Under the pieces are notes generated by a model that saw only the letters and a list, made by a program, of their open reading frames with translations, was not told the DNA's origin and did not search any database. A program made the position numbers and the translations under genes. Shown here piece by piece: positions 32,524-41,380 of a DNA stretch of 64,000 bases (position 1 is the stretch's first letter; every line of letters starts with the position of its first letter). This stretch comes from Candidatus Contubernalis alkalaceticus. GTDB lineage: Bacteria > Bacillota > Dethiobacteria > SKNC01. The DNA is taken from contig NZ_CP054699.1 in NCBI RefSeq assembly GCF_022558445.1, forward strand, positions 2,930,001-2,994,000, in the 5' to 3' direction.

Positions 32524-35172
32524 TCACACAGTACCTTCATTTCTGCCTTTCTTGTTAAATAAGAGATATAAAGAAGGAACCAGGATCAATGTCAGCATAA
32601 GACACAAAGCCATGCCCACAATAGTTACCAAACCAAAGCTTGAAAGCCCTGGATGGTTTATAAAATAAAGACTGCCAAAACCTATTAGCGTTGTTATAGT
32701 TGTCATGACAATCGCCTTGCCTGTATAGGCCAAAATATGTGACAGATCCTTATCTTCGGAATGTTTTATCCTGTGAAGCAAATGGACACCACTGTCAACT
32801 CCTATTCCTACCAGTACAGGAAAAGCAATAATACTAAAAATATTTAAGTCATCCCCAAAGATTATCGGTGCAATACCCAATGTCATGTATATCATCAGCA
32901 CCAGCGGTATTATAACAATTATGGCATCTTTCATGCTTTTAAACATTAACCACAGTATGATAAACAATGTTCCCAGGCAAAAGAGGCTGATTCTGACAAC
33001 ATCGCTTTTTGCATATTCTGTCACTTCGTTCATGATAGCAGGCATGCCAACGGGTGTTCTTCCTGAAACATCATATATTGCTTCGGCTATGTTTTGATAG
33101 TTTTCACTGTCCCAGACATTCACATCAGGAACAACTTCCACACTGAGTTTTCCGTCCTTCCCTGCATAATTTGCCTTTATATCATGGGGCAGTTTATCAT
33201 AAGTGAATTTTTTTTCATTTAGAAGAAGGTTTTCTATGTCTGCTGTAACAGAATAAAAACCACTCGCACCTCTACTTGACTCTGTATTGTTATCAGTTGT
33301 TTCAACAGCCTCTGTACTCTCGTTGTTTCCTTCTGTCAGAAATGCTGTCCTGGCATTCTCCATTAATCTGTAACCTTCTGCAGATTCGTCAATCCCTCTT
33401 TCCGCAAGGAAGTTAATGATACCTCCGAACGCAAACAATAATTCTTCTTGAGTAACTGATTTCCCATTTTGCGGTTTTATTCTAAGTCCTGTATTTAGCT
33501 TCTTTATAACAGAAACCTTATAGTCCTGTTCTTCGGGCATATAATTAAGAACTGACTCCAACTGCCTGATGTCATCTCTGCTGCTCAGTTCTTCAGACAC
33601 CCTTTCCAGTTCATCCATATCATCTACCATAAAGACAAGTGTAGTAGGGTTAAATGCAAATTCGTCTTCCACAACATCAAGCCATTGCAAACACTCCATG
33701 TCCTCGGGATATATTTCCGATATATCTGTTTTAATATTAGTGTTAAAAACATTACCCGCTAGGATAACTGCTGCGATGGCAAATATCACAACGAAAACCA
33801 GCGGCTTTTGTTCAACGGCTCTGCCTACAGGCTTTAAAAACTCATAACCAGAGCCTTTTAGCTGCTTTTGGGAACCGCCTTTCAGGTCAAACAGCAAAAT
33901 TATAGAAGGCATGACAAATATCATCGTTACACATAAAAGAATTATTCCTCCGCCGGATATGACACCCATTTGTGTAAAAGCAGTAAACTCTGCCATGAGG
34001 AAAGTAAAAAAGGCTATGGCAGTGGTAATGGCTGCCACAAAAATACCGGAACTGGTTTCTCTGACAGTCGTTGCTACTGCTGCCGAAACGTCAAGGCCTC
34101 CTTCCCGTTCCTCCAGATATCTTGATATTATGTGTACCCCGAAATCTATCCCCAGACCTAATAACAAAATGGCAAAGCTTATGGAAAACATGTTCAGGTT
34201 TTTGTACACCAGCCAAGCAAAAGCCGTTGCCAAAACTGCTCCCAGCAGCAATGGATACCCTGCCGATACCGGCAGTAGTAACCGTTTAAAAGACAGTATT
34301 ATAAATAGAATTATTAAAATGAATGTAATTGCGGCAGTAGATAAAAAGCCGTCAAACATGGTCTCATCTGCTTCATAATCCTGTACAAAGGCTCCGCCGG
34401 TATAACCGACACTCACCTCATATCCGCCACTGTCTTTTACTTGTACGATACTATCTTCCAGTGTGTTAAAATATAAAGCCCTGTCTTCCACAAAGTCCTC
34501 TGAGTTTATATTGGGCTTAATCATCATCAGGTAGGTATCACCGCTGTCCGATACTATATAACCCGCATCTTCTTCCCTGTCTGCTGTATAACCAAAAAGC
34601 ATTACCGAAAACAATTGCTCCCGCTCTTTATCCGTAAGATCTTCCGGTGAAACAACAAATTTTGCAAAGCTGTTTAAAAAAGCTTCTCTGTTACCTTCCG
34701 GCAAATCATCAAATCTTTGTAGAAATAAAGCAGACAAAGTTACAAACTCTTTTTCCTCCATGAATTGAGACAAGGCACTGGTCCGGTCATTTATTTCTTT
34801 CTCCAAGCCTTCGTAGTGTCCCTTATCTATATACAGATGAAGATAATCCTTAATTTCAGCCATATCCACCTTGTACAGTATACTGCTAATAATATCTTTG
34901 CTTTGCAGTTTATCTCCCAATTCATCTATAAACCCTTCACTCTCGTGTTTCTCCCCCTGTACCACCACTAAAACATTATCCTGTGATTCAAAGTATTCTT
35001 CAAATTCCCTGCTCGCCTGCAAACTGCGGCTTCCTTCCGGAAGCATTCCCTCCATACTGGAATCCATCCCCACATTCATTGCCATCAATATTGATATAAC
35101 AAATGCCACAGCACTAATAATTAAAACCAGTTTGTATCTTTCTACTATTGTTTTAGATAATGTTTTAAACAC
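32524..35172 (-). CDS. RND/MMPL-superfamily transporter
   Basis: 882 residues from a GTG at 35172 with GGAGG seven bases upstream; earlier in-frame starts lack a site. Two repeats, each with one N-terminal helix, a large outside domain (~45-240 and ~470-690) and five more helices. The first half has GLGIDFGVHIISRYLEE and the second GIGVDSGVHLLHRIKH, the D-containing helix-4 motif of MMPL/HpnN-type permeases that carries the proton relay. Such proteins move lipids, hopanoids or hydrophobic drugs. The TetR gene lies upstream on the same strand, a common repressor-pump pairing. Confidence 0.88.
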   Translation of the reverse strand: MFKTLSKTIVERYKLVLIISAVAFVISILMAMNVGMDSSMEGMLPEGSRSLQASREFEEYFESQDNVLVVVQGEKHESEGFIDELGDKLQSKDIISSILYKVDMAEIKDYLHLYIDKGHYEGLEKEINDRTSALSQFMEEKEFVTLSALFLQRFDDLPEGNREAFLNSFAKFVVSPEDLTDKEREQLFSVMLFGYTADREEDAGYIVSDSGDTYLMMIKPNINSEDFVEDRALYFNTLEDSIVQVKDSGGYEVSVGYTGGAFVQDYEADETMFDGFLSTAAITFILIILFIILSFKRLLLPVSAGYPLLLGAVLATAFAWLVYKNLNMFSISFAILLLGLGIDFGVHIISRYLEEREGGLDVSAAVATTVRETSSGIFVAAITTAIAFFTFLMAEFTAFTQMGVISGGGIILLCVTMIFVMPSIILLFDLKGGSQKQLKGSGYEFLKPVGRAVEQKPLVFVVIFAIAAVILAGNVFNTNIKTDISEIYPEDMECLQWLDVVEDEFAFNPTTLVFMVDDMDELERVSEELSSRDDIRQLESVLNYMPEEQDYKVSVIKKLNTGLRIKPQNGKSVTQEELLFAFGGIINFLAERGIDESAEGYRLMENARTAFLTEGNNESTEAVETTDNNTESSRGASGFYSVTADIENLLLNEKKFTYDKLPHDIKANYAGKDGKLSVEVVPDVNVWDSENYQNIAEAIYDVSGRTPVGMPAIMNEVTEYAKSDVVRISLFCLGTLFIILWLMFKSMKDAIIVIIPLVLMIYMTLGIAPIIFGDDLNIFSIIAFPVLVGIGVDSGVHLLHRIKHSEDKDLSHILAYTGKAIVMTTITTLIGFGSLYFINHPGLSSFGLVTIVGMALCLMLTLILVPSLYLLFNKKGRNEGTV

Positions 35173-35308
35173 AGCAATACCTCCGTCTTGTTTTAATGCA
35201 CAGCAAATAAACTTATGGTTTATCACACTGCCCTAAGTTTGCTTGTCGTCGATTTATTTATTAACTACAATACCATAGAGAAAAATGCCCTGAATTATCA
35301 TATGAATG

Positions 35309-35893
35309 CTAGGTTAATATATCCTTGATAATTTGCTTTACCTCATCCTTTACAACATCAATGTTGTCCGGAAACTCATACAGAATTGACTTTTCTAAAA
35401 TTTCATGCGTCAGTTGAAAAAGGATACCTGCGTAAAGCTTAGGCGGTTTTTCCTTGATAATTCCTTTTTCAGAAGCACTTCTTAGCCACTTTTCAATTGA
35501 TTTCATGGAAAAGTATACATGCTCAAAAGCCTCTTTAAACTCCAACATCCTTATTATGTTTGCATCATGAAAAAGCTTCATTGTATTTGGATTCATTTTC
35601 ATATATAAAACCATGGTATCTATAAGCTTATCGATATCATCAAGAGTAGGATTTTCGGTATCAAGCATCTCGAGATAATAATTAAAGTCGACAAAAGCCT
35701 TTTCTGCAATTTTTTTAAGGATCTCTTCTTTGGTTTCAAAATAAAGATAAAATGTCCCTTGGGCTACCCCAGCAGCTTTAACAATCTCCCAAACAGGAGT
35801 TTTATCGAATCCCTTTCTGCAAAAAAGCTCCTCAGCACATTCCATGATTCTTTTCCTTGTTGCGACGCTTTTTTCTTTTTGTTTGCCAGTCAT
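35309..35893 (-). CDS. TetR-family transcriptional regulator (pump-linked)
   Basis: 194 residues. N-terminal helix-turn-helix: RKRIMECAEELFCRKGFDKT, PVWEIVKAAGVAQGTFYLYF, ETKEEILKKIAEKAF. The remaining ~130 residues are helical ligand domain. It is followed after 136 bp on the same strand by the RND transporter, its probable target. No obvious palindrome was noted upstream; the 5' region is short and AT-rich. Confidence 0.88.
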   Translation of the reverse strand: MTGKQKEKSVATRKRIMECAEELFCRKGFDKTPVWEIVKAAGVAQGTFYLYFETKEEILKKIAEKAFVDFNYYLEMLDTENPTLDDIDKLIDTMVLYMKMNPNTMKLFHDANIIRMLEFKEAFEHVYFSMKSIEKWLRSASEKGIIKEKPPKLYAGILFQLTHEILEKSILYEFPDNIDVVKDEVKQIIKDILT

Positions 35894-36135
35894 TTTCTAT
35901 CACCTTAATGTAAATTGTGACTATCAATCATGTTTTAATATTACCATGTTGAAAGATCGAACTCAATGTATAAATGCATTAAAATAGTCAGTTAAATACT
36001 GCAGCCATTATTATTTACTTGAAAGTATTATGTCGGAGGACATGGAAAAGGTTAGCGGCCGCTGCAAGTGAAAACCCTTTCGGTTACCAATGTATGCTGC
36101 ATCAAATACATAAAAAAAGGATACTTATCCGTAAA

Positions 36136-36194
36136 GGCCCTAAGAGAGAGTTTCTGGTAATTGCCAGGGGCAAGGACCGAAATCTCCCGGGCAC
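36136..36194 (-). repeat. structured 3'-end repeat, copy F
   Basis: Minus strand: GTGCCCGGGAGATTTCGG, TCCTTGCCCCTGGCAATT, ACCAGAAACTCTCTCTTAGG. The last arm (AAACTCTC) pairs less well. It ends within a few bases of the stop of the gene at 36198. Confidence 0.8.
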
Positions 36195-36197
36195 ACA

Positions 36198-36860
36198 TCA
36201 CGTTCTTTCACTTACTATTTTCCCAATAATAAAAATGAATAAGACGATTATCGCTCCTAACCATAAAGGAATACTCACTATAATGGTTCTAAAGTATAAA
36301 CCACTAAATATTAATACAGCAAAAATAGCTGTCGCAATCAACCACGATTTCCAAAAAGAGGCTACTTTATTATTTTTCTTTGTGTCAAATACCGTTTTAG
36401 TGATAAACCATACTATCACATTTGCTATGAGAATAATAGCAAGTATAGTGATAATGTCTCCAACTGTTAAGATAAAATTAAACTCAGCTTCGTCTGATAC
36501 GAGGCTAATTGTCAAGTTTTTGACTAAAGCTATTACCCCTAAAATCCATAATGCATTAAGAGAAGTACCTACATATTCCGTAATCCTATCTTTTTTTGTC
36601 TTCTTAGGCATAGCTTCGATAATCTCATCACAAATTTCCTTATATCTTCCCCCCATGACCTTTTGAATATTATCACCTCGTTGCTGACCATCTAGAATTA
36701 ATTCGATAATATCTTCTCTTACAGCTTCTTGATTATATTCTGTTAGATCAGAACCTCGTAAGTAGACAACCATATTTGTATAAATTTCCTTGTTTTCATC
36801 AGAAATTGCTTTTTCTCTACTGATATTTTTCTTTAATAACTCCTTTGCTAATTTATTCAA
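36198..36860 (-). CDS. DUF1048-like membrane protein of the PadR cassette (copy 2)
   Basis: 220 residues. The N-terminal ~85 residues are soluble and helical and share the pattern of copy 1 (IIELILDGQQRGDNIQKVMG, GRYKEICDEIIEAMPKK). Four to five helices follow (~100-118, 128-150, 168-185, 190-212). It overlaps the PadR start unit by 8 bp and ends beside a structured repeat. Function unknown; the soluble head followed by a helix bundle suggests a regulator or sensor of the membrane rather than a pump. Confidence 0.78.
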   Translation of the reverse strand: MNKLAKELLKKNISREKAISDENKEIYTNMVVYLRGSDLTEYNQEAVREDIIELILDGQQRGDNIQKVMGGRYKEICDEIIEAMPKKTKKDRITEYVGTSLNALWILGVIALVKNLTISLVSDEAEFNFILTVGDIITILAIILIANVIVWFITKTVFDTKKNNKVASFWKSWLIATAIFAVLIFSGLYFRTIIVSIPLWLGAIIVLFIFIIGKIVSERT

Positions 36861-37185
36861 TTTCTTTTCCTCCCATTAATAATTGATTAACCGCATGATC
36901 TAGCTCCTGCCAATTTTCTTTAAACTGACTTAACGTATTAACCCCTTTTTCAGTTAAGCGATAATATTTACGTTTCGGTCCACTATTAGAGTCTTGTAAA
37001 GTAGCTTTCACAAGCTCACTTTTCTGCAAGCGCAAAATAATAGGATATATCGTTCCTTCAGATATCATTCCAAATCCATATTCCTCTAACTGTTTTGAGA
37101 TTTCATAGGCATACGTCTCTCGTTTTCGAATTATTTCTAAAATGCATCCTTCTAACACACCTTTTAGCATCTGTGAAGGAATCAT
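36853..37185 (-). CDS. PadR-family regulator (copy 2)
   Basis: 110 residues from the ATG at 37185 behind GAGAGGAGG. Upstream in-frame codons run through a palindrome and lack a site. Winged helix: MLKGVLEGCILEIIRKRETY, AYEISKQLEEYGFGMISEGT, IYPIILRLQKSELVKATLQD, SGPKRKYYRLTEKGVNTLSQ. Paralogous to the PadR at 31110, with the same partner gene. The 48-bp inverted repeat immediately upstream is the obvious autoregulatory site. Confidence 0.92.
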   Translation of the reverse strand: MIPSQMLKGVLEGCILEIIRKRETYAYEISKQLEEYGFGMISEGTIYPIILRLQKSELVKATLQDSNSGPKRKYYRLTEKGVNTLSQFKENWQELDHAVNQLLMGGKEIE

Positions 37186-37202
37186 AATAAAACCTCCTCT
37201 CG

Positions 37203-37250
37203 CTATCTTGCAATACAATATTCTGTTATATATATTGTATTGCAAGATAG
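37203..37250 (-). promoter_or_regulatory. PadR operator: 19-bp perfect inverted repeat
   Basis: CTATCTTGCAATACAATAT (37203-37221) and its exact complement (37232-37250) with a 10-base spacer. It lies 18 bp before the padR start, overlapping the expected promoter start region. There is no T-run after it, so it is not a terminator. Confidence 0.8.
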
Positions 37251-37395
37251 TCCTTCTGTCAACGTCTTTTCTCTCACTTTAAATGAGCTATTAATAATAC
37301 TTTTTATTAAAACGAAACCGCCCAGCAAGAGAATTTATCTCCTGATTGGCGGTCAGCTCAATATATTATATAACTACATCACACTCTACACCTGA

Positions 37396-37932
37396 TTAAA
37401 ATTCAACCGTAAAATTCTTTTCAAAAACCGTCACTTTCTCAATGAGCCTTCTTACCAGCTGTTCATCATATTCTTCCAATTCTCCTGGCTGCTCATCTAA
37501 TAACTCGGCCATTTCAATAATACGTTGCCTTTTTCCTTCACGCTCTGCATTTTCAACCAGGGCAATTTGCTTTAATTCCCTAAGGCGATAGACCTCATCC
37601 GCCGCATACTCATAATTCGCTTTGGAGTTGGCCAGTCTTAATAATTCTTTTTGAAACTCGTCCAGTTTTTCATCAATGTCTTTTGTGGCTTTGTCGCATT
37701 CTTCATTCAAAGCGGTGGCAATATTCTCTTTTAAGACTGCAAGGAACGTGTCTTTTCCGGCTAACACCTCATTCATTGCTTTTCCAACTGCTGCCTTAAG
37801 AACCTCTTCATTGATGGTTGGGGAAGGGCAGTCGGAACCCTTTTCTTCAAGGCGGCTGACGCATCGCCAGACAATGGACCTGCATCCTCGATTGTTCCAG
37901 TGGACTCTTCTATAAATCTGTGCAAACAGTTA
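37396..37932 (-). pseudogene. large serine recombinase, C-terminal remnant
   Basis: The frame starts after a stop at ~37932 and reads IYRRVHWNNRGCRSIVWRC, VSRLEEKGSDCPSPTINEEV (zinc-ribbon end), then a coiled coil (LDEFQKELLRLANSKANYEY) and the typical tail EYDEQLVRRLIEKVTVFEKN. The catalytic domain (YxRVS...) is gone. Such recombinases integrate and excise phages and conjugative elements. It lies 340 bp from the 3' end of mtaB. Confidence 0.8.
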
Positions 37933-38269
37933 GCTACATCTATTCCGTCTCCTCAACTTATGCATTATCTATTCTGTCAACTCAACCCCATCTAATTTTC
38001 AAGCTCATATTTTTCTCAAAAATAAACCCTCGATATGTTCCCATGAACGTATATCGAGGGTTTAAGTTGAGTGGATAGATTTACTTTTATTTTATAAAAC
38101 CCAATATTTACAGTATTTTCAGAGCTTTACCTTCTTGTTATCAATACTACACACTCCACATGGATTGTATGCGGCTTTTTACATGATTACTTTAATCCAC
38201 TTCAGATTTTGGTGAATTTTTTTAAAATGAAGGGGATAAAGTTGTGGGGACTGGACCGAGATGGTTTGA
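37933..38269. other. gap with a perfect 13-bp hairpin between recombinase remnant and mtaB
   Basis: AAACCCTCGATAT (38024-38036) and its complement (38051-38063), loop 14 bases, flanked by an imperfect outer repeat (AACTCAAC / GTTGAGTGG). T-richness is weak. It could be a terminator, or a palindrome of the lost element. No gene. Confidence 0.55.
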
Positions 38270-39577
38270 TTAATTAATAATTGTGCCTACAAGATGTTCT
38301 CTCTCTTGCTCATCCACCCGCACCCTCAAAATCTCCCCTTTCCTCCGCAGTCCGGCCTCTGCCCGCACCCTAAAATAGTACTGCGAAAACCCTTCCAGAT
38401 ACCCCCCCGGCACTTCCTCCTCAAATAGAACCTCCACCTCTCGGCCCAGGAACTTTTCGGCATAATCCTCCGCCAGCTTTTCGCCCAGATGGATTAGCTT
38501 TTTGCTTCTCTGCTCCTTTTTCCGAGGTGATAACTGGTCTTTGAATTTTGCAGCCGCGGTACCTTCCCGGGTAGAATATTTGAAAACATGCAGCCTGGAA
38601 AAAGCCATTTCCTGAACAAAGCTATAAGATCTTTCAAAGTTTTCTTCTTTTTCTCCGGGAAAACCCACCATGACATCGGTGGTCAGGGCCAGATCCGGCA
38701 TCATAAATTTTAAGAAATTAACCAGTTTTCGGTATTCATCAGTGGTGTAGCGGCGATTCATTCTTCTTAATGTTTCATTGTCACCGCTCTGCAGGGGGAT
38801 GTGCAGATGGGGACATATTTTTTCTGAATCTCCTACAGCCTCCATCAGTTCCATGGTAAAGTCAGTAGGTTCCAGTGAACTTAAGCGAATTCTTCTTACA
38901 CCTGGCAGTTGGTCCAGCTCACCGATTACCTGCGCCAGTGTAATTTTCCCTTCCAGGTCCTTTCCATAAGCTCCCAGATTAACCCCGGTTAATACAATTT
39001 CCCTGGTTCCCAGGGCAGTCAATCTTTTAACCTCTTCCAAAATATCTTTCATTTTTCGGCTGCGCACCGGCCCCCGGGCAAAGGGAATTAAACAGTATGA
39101 GCAAAATTGTTCACAGCCGTCTTCAATTTTTATAAAAGCCCGGGTGCGTCGAATTTCTCCTAAGGGAATTTCCTCAAAAGGCGCCTGATTAAGCATGCTC
39201 ACCTTGACCAGGGGTTCTTCCTCCATTTGATGCAGTAAGTCCATGATACCCCGGCGGTTTTGAACACCGCTTATCACATTTACCCCCGGGATTTTTTTTA
39301 TTTCCTCCGGAGCCATCTGGGCATAACAGCCCATTACCGCAATCTTGGCCTCAGGGTTTGTTTTTTTTGCCCGGCGAATCATCTGCCGTGATTTTCCATC
39401 GCTTAAGTGGGTGACAGTACAGGTGTTTATCACATAAACATCGGCTTTTTCTGTAAAGTCAACTATAGTATAGCCCTGTTCCCGAAACAATTGGGCCAGG
39501 GCTTCCGTTTCATATTGATTTACTTTACAGCCTAATGTGTAAAGTGCTGCCTTTTTATTCGCTTTTTTATTTTCCAT
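38270..39577 (-). CDS. mtaB: tRNA t6A37 methylthiotransferase MtaB
   Basis: 435 residues from the ATG at 39577 (GGTGA upstream), overlapping rsmE by 11 bp. N-terminal UPF0004 domain ALYTLGCKVNQYETEALAQL with Cys in NTCTVTH and MGCYAQ (first [4Fe-4S] cluster), radical-SAM motif CEQFCSYCLIP (CxxxCxxC), and a C-terminal TRAM region (LGREVEVLFEEE to GEILRVRV). It converts t6A37 to ms2t6A37 in ANN-decoding tRNAs. It ends the heat-shock cluster, its usual place in Clostridia. A damaged copy of its 3' end lies at 21263. Confidence 0.95.
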   Translation of the reverse strand: MENKKANKKAALYTLGCKVNQYETEALAQLFREQGYTIVDFTEKADVYVINTCTVTHLSDGKSRQMIRRAKKTNPEAKIAVMGCYAQMAPEEIKKIPGVNVISGVQNRRGIMDLLHQMEEEPLVKVSMLNQAPFEEIPLGEIRRTRAFIKIEDGCEQFCSYCLIPFARGPVRSRKMKDILEEVKRLTALGTREIVLTGVNLGAYGKDLEGKITLAQVIGELDQLPGVRRIRLSSLEPTDFTMELMEAVGDSEKICPHLHIPLQSGDNETLRRMNRRYTTDEYRKLVNFLKFMMPDLALTTDVMVGFPGEKEENFERSYSFVQEMAFSRLHVFKYSTREGTAAAKFKDQLSPRKKEQRSKKLIHLGEKLAEDYAEKFLGREVEVLFEEEVPGGYLEGFSQYYFRVRAEAGLRRKGEILRVRVDEQEREHLVGTIIN

Positions 39578-40328
39578 CTGCTTCACCCAAATCTCCCAGC
39601 TCATATAAAACCATTGTTACCGCGGCTGCAGCCGCCGTCTCAGTACGGAGAATACGGGGACCCAGGGAAACAGAAACAGCTCCCTGGGAAAGAGCCAGTT
39701 CAGCTTCCTGGAGAGTAAATCCCCCTTCGGGTCCCACCAACAGTAATACTTTTTTAATATCTGGATTTTCTTTGAGAACTTCTTTTAACCCCCGTTTTTC
39801 TTCCTGCTCCCATAAAAAGAGTACCGGTCCAGTATCTTGGTTCTCCATCAGGATGCTTTCCAGAGAAGTTATTGCTCCAACTTCAGGGATCCTATCCCGA
39901 TGGGATTGCTCTGCGGCACCCTTCGCAATTTTCTGCCAGCGGTTTACCCTGTCCCGGGCCTTATCAACGCTAATTCTTACCACAGAACGCTCAGCAGTAA
40001 ATGGTATAATTTTTTTTACCCCTAATTCAGTGCTTTTCTGGATAATGAAATCCATTTTTTCACCCTTGGTCAGAGCCTGACACAATACTAAATCCAGGAA
40101 AGTCTCTTTTCTTTTTATCAATTTTTCTTTTATAGATGCTAAAACCTGCTCCCTGCCAATCTCATTTATTTCACACAGGTATGAATTCCCCTGGCCATCA
40201 GCAATAATCAGTGGGTCTTTAATTCTCATCCGCAGAACCCGGCTGATATGCTTCACCGGTTCTCCCCGGATCACCGCCGTACCATCCTCTTCATTTATAT
40301 CTTCTGAATCTATGAAAAAACGGTTCAT
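39567..40328 (-). CDS. rsmE: 16S rRNA m3U1498 methyltransferase
   Basis: 253 residues. N-terminal PUA-like part (MNRFFIDSEDI, KHISRVLRMRIKDPLIIADG) and a SPOUT domain with the knot motifs LLLVGPEGGFTLQEAELA and SLGPRILRTETAAAAA. It methylates U1498 in the 30S decoding region using SAM. Seventy-one bp after prmA and overlapping mtaB, in the conserved order of this cluster. Confidence 0.95.
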   Translation of the reverse strand: MNRFFIDSEDINEEDGTAVIRGEPVKHISRVLRMRIKDPLIIADGQGNSYLCEINEIGREQVLASIKEKLIKRKETFLDLVLCQALTKGEKMDFIIQKSTELGVKKIIPFTAERSVVRISVDKARDRVNRWQKIAKGAAEQSHRDRIPEVGAITSLESILMENQDTGPVLFLWEQEEKRGLKEVLKENPDIKKVLLLVGPEGGFTLQEAELALSQGAVSVSLGPRILRTETAAAAAVTMVLYELGDLGEADGK

Positions 40329-40399
40329 ATCATGTTCCTCGCTAACTCAGCCTATACTGGACGAAACCTGTATCTTTTTACATCTTAAGGTGTCGCGGT

Positions 40400-41380
40400 T
40401 TACACCTTAACCACCCAAAGAGTTACCCAACCCTTTTCTGTTATGGTTTCTTCCACCCGGTATCCCTGATCTAAGAGGTTTTTAAGCAGGTTCTCTAACT
40501 TCTCTTGAATAATACCTGAGAAAATAATTGCCGTATCCTCTTTACACAGAGCAGAAAGGTAGGGAAGATTATTAATTATCAGTCCGGCGGTCAGATTGGC
40601 CAGGATTATATCCCCGGGGGGTAAATCTTTATTGTCTTCTATAAATGCCGGCAGTTCTCCCTGGTAAACCTGCACCTGGCTGCTTACCTGATTCAACCGG
40701 CAGTTTTCTTCAGCGGCCTTAACACTGATGGGGTCAAAATCTACAGCAATCACCTTGGCTGCTCCCAACTTGGCTGCAGCTGTGGATAATATACCGGAAC
40801 CACAGCCCAAATCATACACAATACTGTCCTTAATTTTACACTTCTCCAGGGCCATCAGGCACATCAGTGTAGTGGGGTGAGTGCCGCAGCCAAAGGCCAT
40901 CCCAGGGTCCATTTGGACTTTAGTCTGTCCAGTCTTTTCAGTATGTTGAATCCAGGAGGGCACTATTACCAGGGATTCGCTGACCTCCACGGAATGGTAG
41001 TGTTTTTTCCAGGATTCAGCCCAGTCTGCTTCCTCTACTTTTTTACAGGTTATAGCAAAGTTACCCGGGTCAATTCCTAATTGGATGAGGTCTTCCAGAT
41101 AGCTCTCCAGGCCTGTAATAACCTCCCATATTCTCTCCTCATCAACAGCAAAATATCCGCTGATAGAAACAGTCTCCCCAGGCATTGAGCTTTGGCCCTC
41201 AATGTTTTTCTCTCCCAAAGGCCTTAAACTCTCATCACAGATAACATCCTCCCCACAGGGAATAGAAAAATAAGCAGAATCCTCGATGCTCACACCGGGA
41301 GAACCCTGCTCCATTAGATAATTCGATGCCCCCTCTGAGGCTTCTCGGCTCATTTCTACGCTAATATTGAACCAACTCAT
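40400..41380 (-). CDS. prmA: ribosomal protein L11 methyltransferase
   Basis: 326 residues. N-terminal substrate-binding part ([20 protein letters not shown]), helical link, then a class I methyltransferase: [20 protein letters not shown] (SAM loop), [17 protein letters not shown] and [10 protein letters not shown]. Trimethylates L11. Start ATG overlaps the dnaJ stop by four bases, so translation is coupled. Length is normal apart from a slightly long N-terminal insert ([15 protein letters not shown]). Confidence 0.95.
   Translation of the reverse strand: MSWFNISVEMSREASEGASNYLMEQGSPGVSIEDSAYFSIPCGEDVICDESLRPLGEKNIEGQSSMPGETVSISGYFAVDEERIWEVITGLESYLEDLIQLGIDPGNFAITCKKVEEADWAESWKKHYHSVEVSESLVIVPSWIQHTEKTGQTKVQMDPGMAFGCGTHPTTLMCLMALEKCKIKDSIVYDLGCGSGILSTAAAKLGAAKVIAVDFDPISVKAAEENCRLNQVSSQVQVYQGELPAFIEDNKDLPPGDIILANLTAGLIINNLPYLSALCKEDTAIIFSGIIQEKLENLLKNLLDQGYRVEETITEKGWVTLWVVKV

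Noticed and set aside
33911-34378. Plus-strand frame of 155 codons inside the RND transporter
   Set aside because: Shadow of a long, clearly conserved minus-strand gene.
2005-36194. Integron attC sites as the explanation for repeats at gene 3' ends
   Set aside because: No GTTRRRY/RYYYAAC core sites and no integrase; genes are on both strands with their own promoters.
36019-36666. Plus-strand frame of 215 codons
   Set aside because: Covers the PadR-cassette membrane gene and a repeat in antisense; the minus-strand gene has the family pattern and coupling to padR.
39535-40080. Plus-strand frame of 181 codons opposite rsmE
   Set aside because: Antisense shadow; rsmE is certain.
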